A model generated the notes under the pieces. It was not told the DNA's origin, did not search any database, and was given only the letters and a program-made list of their open reading frames with translations. Shown one piece after another: positions 62,301-64,000 of a stretch of DNA of 64,000 bases; position 1 is the stretch's first letter, and every line of letters begins with the position of its first letter. The position numbers and the translations under genes are program-made. Source of the DNA: Flagellimonas zhangzhouensis (GTDB lineage Bacteria; Bacteroidota; Bacteroidia; Flavobacteriales; Flavobacteriaceae); contig NZ_FNKI01000003.1 in the NCBI RefSeq assembly GCF_900102925.1, positions 1 through 64,000 on the forward strand, read 5' to 3'.

Positions 62301-63733
62301 AACGACGGGTGCGTCCCATAATGCTTACGGCCTTTACTGATATCCTTGGGTTTCTACCCATGGCGATTTCCGCATCCGCAGGGGCGGAAGTTCAACGACC
62401 GTTGGCGACTGTCGTTATTGGTGGATTGATAACTTCTACGCTATTGACACTTTTTATTCTACCCATTTTTTATCAATGGGTTGAAAAACGTTCGGAACGT
62501 AAAATAAAGGTCAATCCAAAAATCGTAACCGCTTCTGTAGTAATCTGTTTCTTTTTTGCTTTCGCGAAAGCGGAAGCGCGGCAAGTTCATCAGAACGATA
62601 CATTTCCCGTTGTTTCATTGGAACGAGCGGTTGAAATTTCCAAGGAAAACTATCCACTCTTGAAAACAAAACAACTGGAAATCCAAAAGCAGAAAGCCCT
62701 AAAGGGCACGGCGTATGATATGGGTAATACCCAAGTGTTCACGGGCGGTGAGGAAGTTTCAGAAGGTCAAGGCATTTATACCATTGTTGGTTTAGGCCAA
62801 CAGAACATCAACCTGTTCGGCCTTGGTGCGAAAAAACGATTGCAGAAACAACGTATCGCCTTGGCGGAAACAGCACTTGACCTCTCTGCATTGCAAGTGG
62901 AAAAGGAAGTGAAAAAGGCATGGTCACAGGCCTATCAGCAACGGCAGAAATATGAACTGTATCGCGAACTGGATTCCATCTATTCACAATTTGAAAAGGC
63001 CATCAAACTGAATTTTAAGGTAGAGGCCATTTCGCGTTTGGAATATTCATCGGCGACCAATCAGGCGTTGCAAATCAATAACAAACTGCAACAGGCCGAA
63101 AATGATTATGTCATTGCCCTGCAAAAACTCAATCTTTGGTTGGTTTCCGATACGTTCTATACTGTTCCCGACAGGTTGAATGAAAGCGAAGTGGCAGTAT
63201 TGCGTTTATATGAGAAAATAGAAACCCATCCAGAACTGGAACTTTCGCAAAAACGGATTGATGAGGCCCAAGCCAGCTACAAAGCTGAACGTTCCGATTT
63301 GTTGCCCAGTCTCAACCTTCAGGGCGGATTGCAACGGGTGAACGGAAGCACCCGGTTCTATACCTATCAGGCAGGAATTTCCCTTCCGTTATTCTCAGGA
63401 ACAGAACGCAGTCAGGCCAAGGCGGCGAAATTGGAAAGCGAAATCGCAAAAGCTAATGCGTACTTTACCAAACGTCAACTGCAATCAGAATACCAACAGG
63501 CGTTGCAAGCCTATCAAAAATGGGAAGCATCCTGGCAGTTCTATAAGAACAAAGCCCTGCCGCTTGCAGAGGAACAGCGAAAAGGAGCATTGTTAGCTTA
63601 TAAGGAAGGTGCGGTGGATTATGTCGCTTTTACCCAAATCATCAGGGATGCCATACAGACGGAAATGGATGCGCTGGACGCACTCGACAATTATCTAAAA
63701 TCAGTTTTCGAACTACAATATTTTAAGCAATAA
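59390..63733 (+). CDS. czcA: CzcA-family heavy-metal RND transporter fused to a TolC-like outer-membrane factor
   Basis: This is a 1447-residue fusion. Residues ~1-1040 form a 12-helix HME-RND pump; the TM4 motif GAIDFGIIVDGAVIIVEA has the Asp/Asp/Glu pattern of divalent-cation (Co/Zn/Cd/Ni) pumps rather than the CusA Cu/Ag pattern. Residues ~1060-1447 are a TolC-family coiled-coil factor (ERAVEISKENYP; QAGISLPLFSGTERSQ). The hydrophobic stretch around 1048-1062 may act as an internal signal or linker. The adaptor gene follows after 1 base. Confidence 0.9.
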   Translation: MINRIIDFSINNKFIIGLLTLALIGAGIYSMTQVPIDAVPDITNNQVQVITQSPNLGTEDIEQFVTYPVEVAMSNLPDVKEIRSISRFGLSVVTVVFYDDMGTFLPRQLVSEKLIEVREQIPEELGQPSMGPTTTGLGEVYQYTLKVEPEFQDKYTLADLRTMQDWIVQRQMAMVPGVVEINAIGGKIKQYEVAVDPNGLKAIGLTITDVFKALEANNKNTGGAYIEKNHQANFIRGEGLVRNLNDIKKIVIKNENGVPITVNDVADVRFGSAVRYGALTQDGEGEVVGGLVMMLKGANSNEVIVRVKDRMAEIQKSLPEGVVIEPLLDRSKLISETTGTVRNNLLEGALIVIFVLVFLLGNWRGGLIVASTIPLSLLFAFILMNVFDVWANLMSLGAIDFGIIVDGAVIIVEASVFLMASYVLKKKSLDKKDRYEIAADASKKMMNAAFFGQLIILIVFLPILALEGVEGKMFQPMVLTFIFAMIGAMILCLTYVPMMSALLLNPSKKEKKSWGDRFVYWVQGRYQPLLLRALEKGKWVVGISVAIFAVAIFTFTKMGGEFIPQLDEGDIAFHAILKPGSSLSETIETTTKIERIVKAEFPEVEKIVSRIGVAEVPTDPMPMDFADVFVILKPQDEWVSAESKDELIDKMKDAVSIIPGVNYEFTQPIEMRFNELLEGIREDIAIKIYGEDIDVLASKADEITKIIAGTEGIGDMRAEATSGLPQMTVKYNRNKLAQYGVSIDQLNTMVQSAFAGGYAGVIFEGEKRFDLVVRLDERNRSDINDIRNLYINLPNGSQIPLQELAAIEYTPGPMQISRDNTNRRTYVGVNVRGRDVESLVNEIRDKLDANLDLPPGYFIRYGGAFENLERASDRLQTVVPIALLLIFILIYFALKSFPQTLMIYLAIPMATIGGVFALWLRGMPFSISAGVGFIVLFGVAVLNGLVMISGLNELKEEGVTDLKERILEGTKRRVRPIMLTAFTDILGFLPMAISASAGAEVQRPLATVVIGGLITSTLLTLFILPIFYQWVEKRSERKIKVNPKIVTASVVICFFFAFAKAEARQVHQNDTFPVVSLERAVEISKENYPLLKTKQLEIQKQKALKGTAYDMGNTQVFTGGEEVSEGQGIYTIVGLGQQNINLFGLGAKKRLQKQRIALAETALDLSALQVEKEVKKAWSQAYQQRQKYELYRELDSIYSQFEKAIKLNFKVEAISRLEYSSATNQALQINNKLQQAENDYVIALQKLNLWLVSDTFYTVPDRLNESEVAVLRLYEKIETHPELELSQKRIDEAQASYKAERSDLLPSLNLQGGLQRVNGSTRFYTYQAGISLPLFSGTERSQAKAAKLESEIAKANAYFTKRQLQSEYQQALQAYQKWEASWQFYKNKALPLAEEQRKGALLAYKEGAVDYVAFTQIIRDAIQTEMDALDALDNYLKSVFELQYFKQ

Positions 63734-63734
63734 A

Positions 63735-64000
63735 ATGAAGAATCTTTCAAAATACGCAGTTATTGGTTTGTTGGCGATGCTTTTGGGATTGACCGCTTGT
63801 GGCAATTCCAAAAAAGAAACCGTTGATAATAGGCAAGCCAATCCAGAAATGGAAAAAGTACATTCCGAGGGCGAAGCCAAGGAAGTAATGCTGACGGCCA
63901 AACAATTCGATGCCTTACAAATGGAAATCGATACCCCAAAAATGCGGAATATGAGCGGGTACGTGGAAACCAATGGTCAGTTGGAAGTCCCACCACAGAA
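63735..64000 (+). CDS. RND efflux periplasmic adaptor lipoprotein (partial, cut by window end)
   Basis: The first ~88 codons are visible. It starts MKNLSKYAVIGLLAML with lipobox GLTACGNS (Cys 22), then a charged linker and the first strand of a membrane-fusion-protein domain (VMLTAKQFDALQMEID; GYVETNGQLEVPP). It should link the pump to its TolC part. Only 1 base separates it from the czcA stop, so they form one operon. Confidence 0.85.
   Translation, partial: MKNLSKYAVIGLLAMLLGLTACGNSKKETVDNRQANPEMEKVHSEGEAKEVMLTAKQFDALQMEIDTPKMRNMSGYVETNGQLEVPPQ

Noticed and set aside
1..64000. CRISPR array, rRNA or tRNA genes
   Set aside because: No regularly spaced direct repeats of CRISPR type and no recognisable rRNA or tRNA sequence on reading both strands.

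Overview
The window is from a Bacteroidota genome, most likely a marine-type flavobacterium (Flavobacteriaceae, Flagellimonas/Muricauda-like). The evidence is the Bacteroides-type tra genes (TraE to TraN), RteC, a SusC/SusD pair, BfmA/BtgA- and DUF5712-type mobilisation proteins, DUF6520 and DUF6660 small proteins, and TAnnTTTG-like promoter elements. Nearly all of it reads as one composite integrative and conjugative element (ICE) with layered cargo. Neither outer end of the ICE is visible.

Layout. 1-0.8 kb: a CDF-type cation transporter. 0.9-7.6 kb: a minus-strand type IV secretion operon traE-F-G-I-J-K-M-N. 7.9-10.5 kb: a DnaC-like ATPase, a replication-initiator-like protein, a small HTH protein and RteC, with two identical 26-bp palindromes and an iteron-like 11-bp repeat array. 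10.5-22.3 kb: cargo consisting of an oxoamine-synthase/acyltransferase fusion, a STAS-like protein, a PAS-AraC regulator with matching tandem operators, MauE, a DUF6520 secreted peptide, a zinc metalloprotease and SusD/SusC. 22.3-34.1 kb: an AT-rich conflict/defence-like island. It holds a structured hairpin, XRE and HEPN-like genes, a tight six-gene operon that includes a graspetide precursor with three 18-residue core repeats and its ATP-grasp ligase, two PD-(D/E)XK-like nucleases, and an sce7726/sce7725/RES trio. 34.4-39.3 kb: coupling protein, relaxase, mobilisation accessory protein, probable oriT, RadC and SSB. 39.8-47.2 kb: an alpha/beta hydrolase gene split precisely by a 6.7-kb nested mobilisable element (truncated Toprim primase, MobC, relaxase, second CDF transporter, AAA-DUF4143 protein, tyrosine recombinase). 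47.4-50.9 kb: small cargo genes and a Crp-family regulator. 51-58.7 kb: a mutasome-like block (DnaE, Y-family polymerase, SRAP protein) and a large ParB-like protein. 59-64 kb: heavy-metal efflux (DUF6660, CzcA-TolC fusion, start of the adaptor lipoprotein, cut by the window end).

How the parts fit. The T4SS (VirB2/3/4/5/6/8/9/10-like), the VirD4-like coupling protein and the DUF5712 relaxase form a near-complete conjugation machine. RteC and the HTH protein probably control excision or transfer. ParB, SSB, RadC and the polymerases maintain the element. The cargo gives metal resistance, a regulated secreted-peptide/lipid-like pathway and defence.

The strongest novel candidate is at 24.3-30.4 kb: a graspetide RiPP pair embedded in one operon with a predicted nuclease, a large helical-repeat protein and a membrane protein, and no visible ABC exporter or peptidase. 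All family names come from reading motifs and recalling families; no database search was run.
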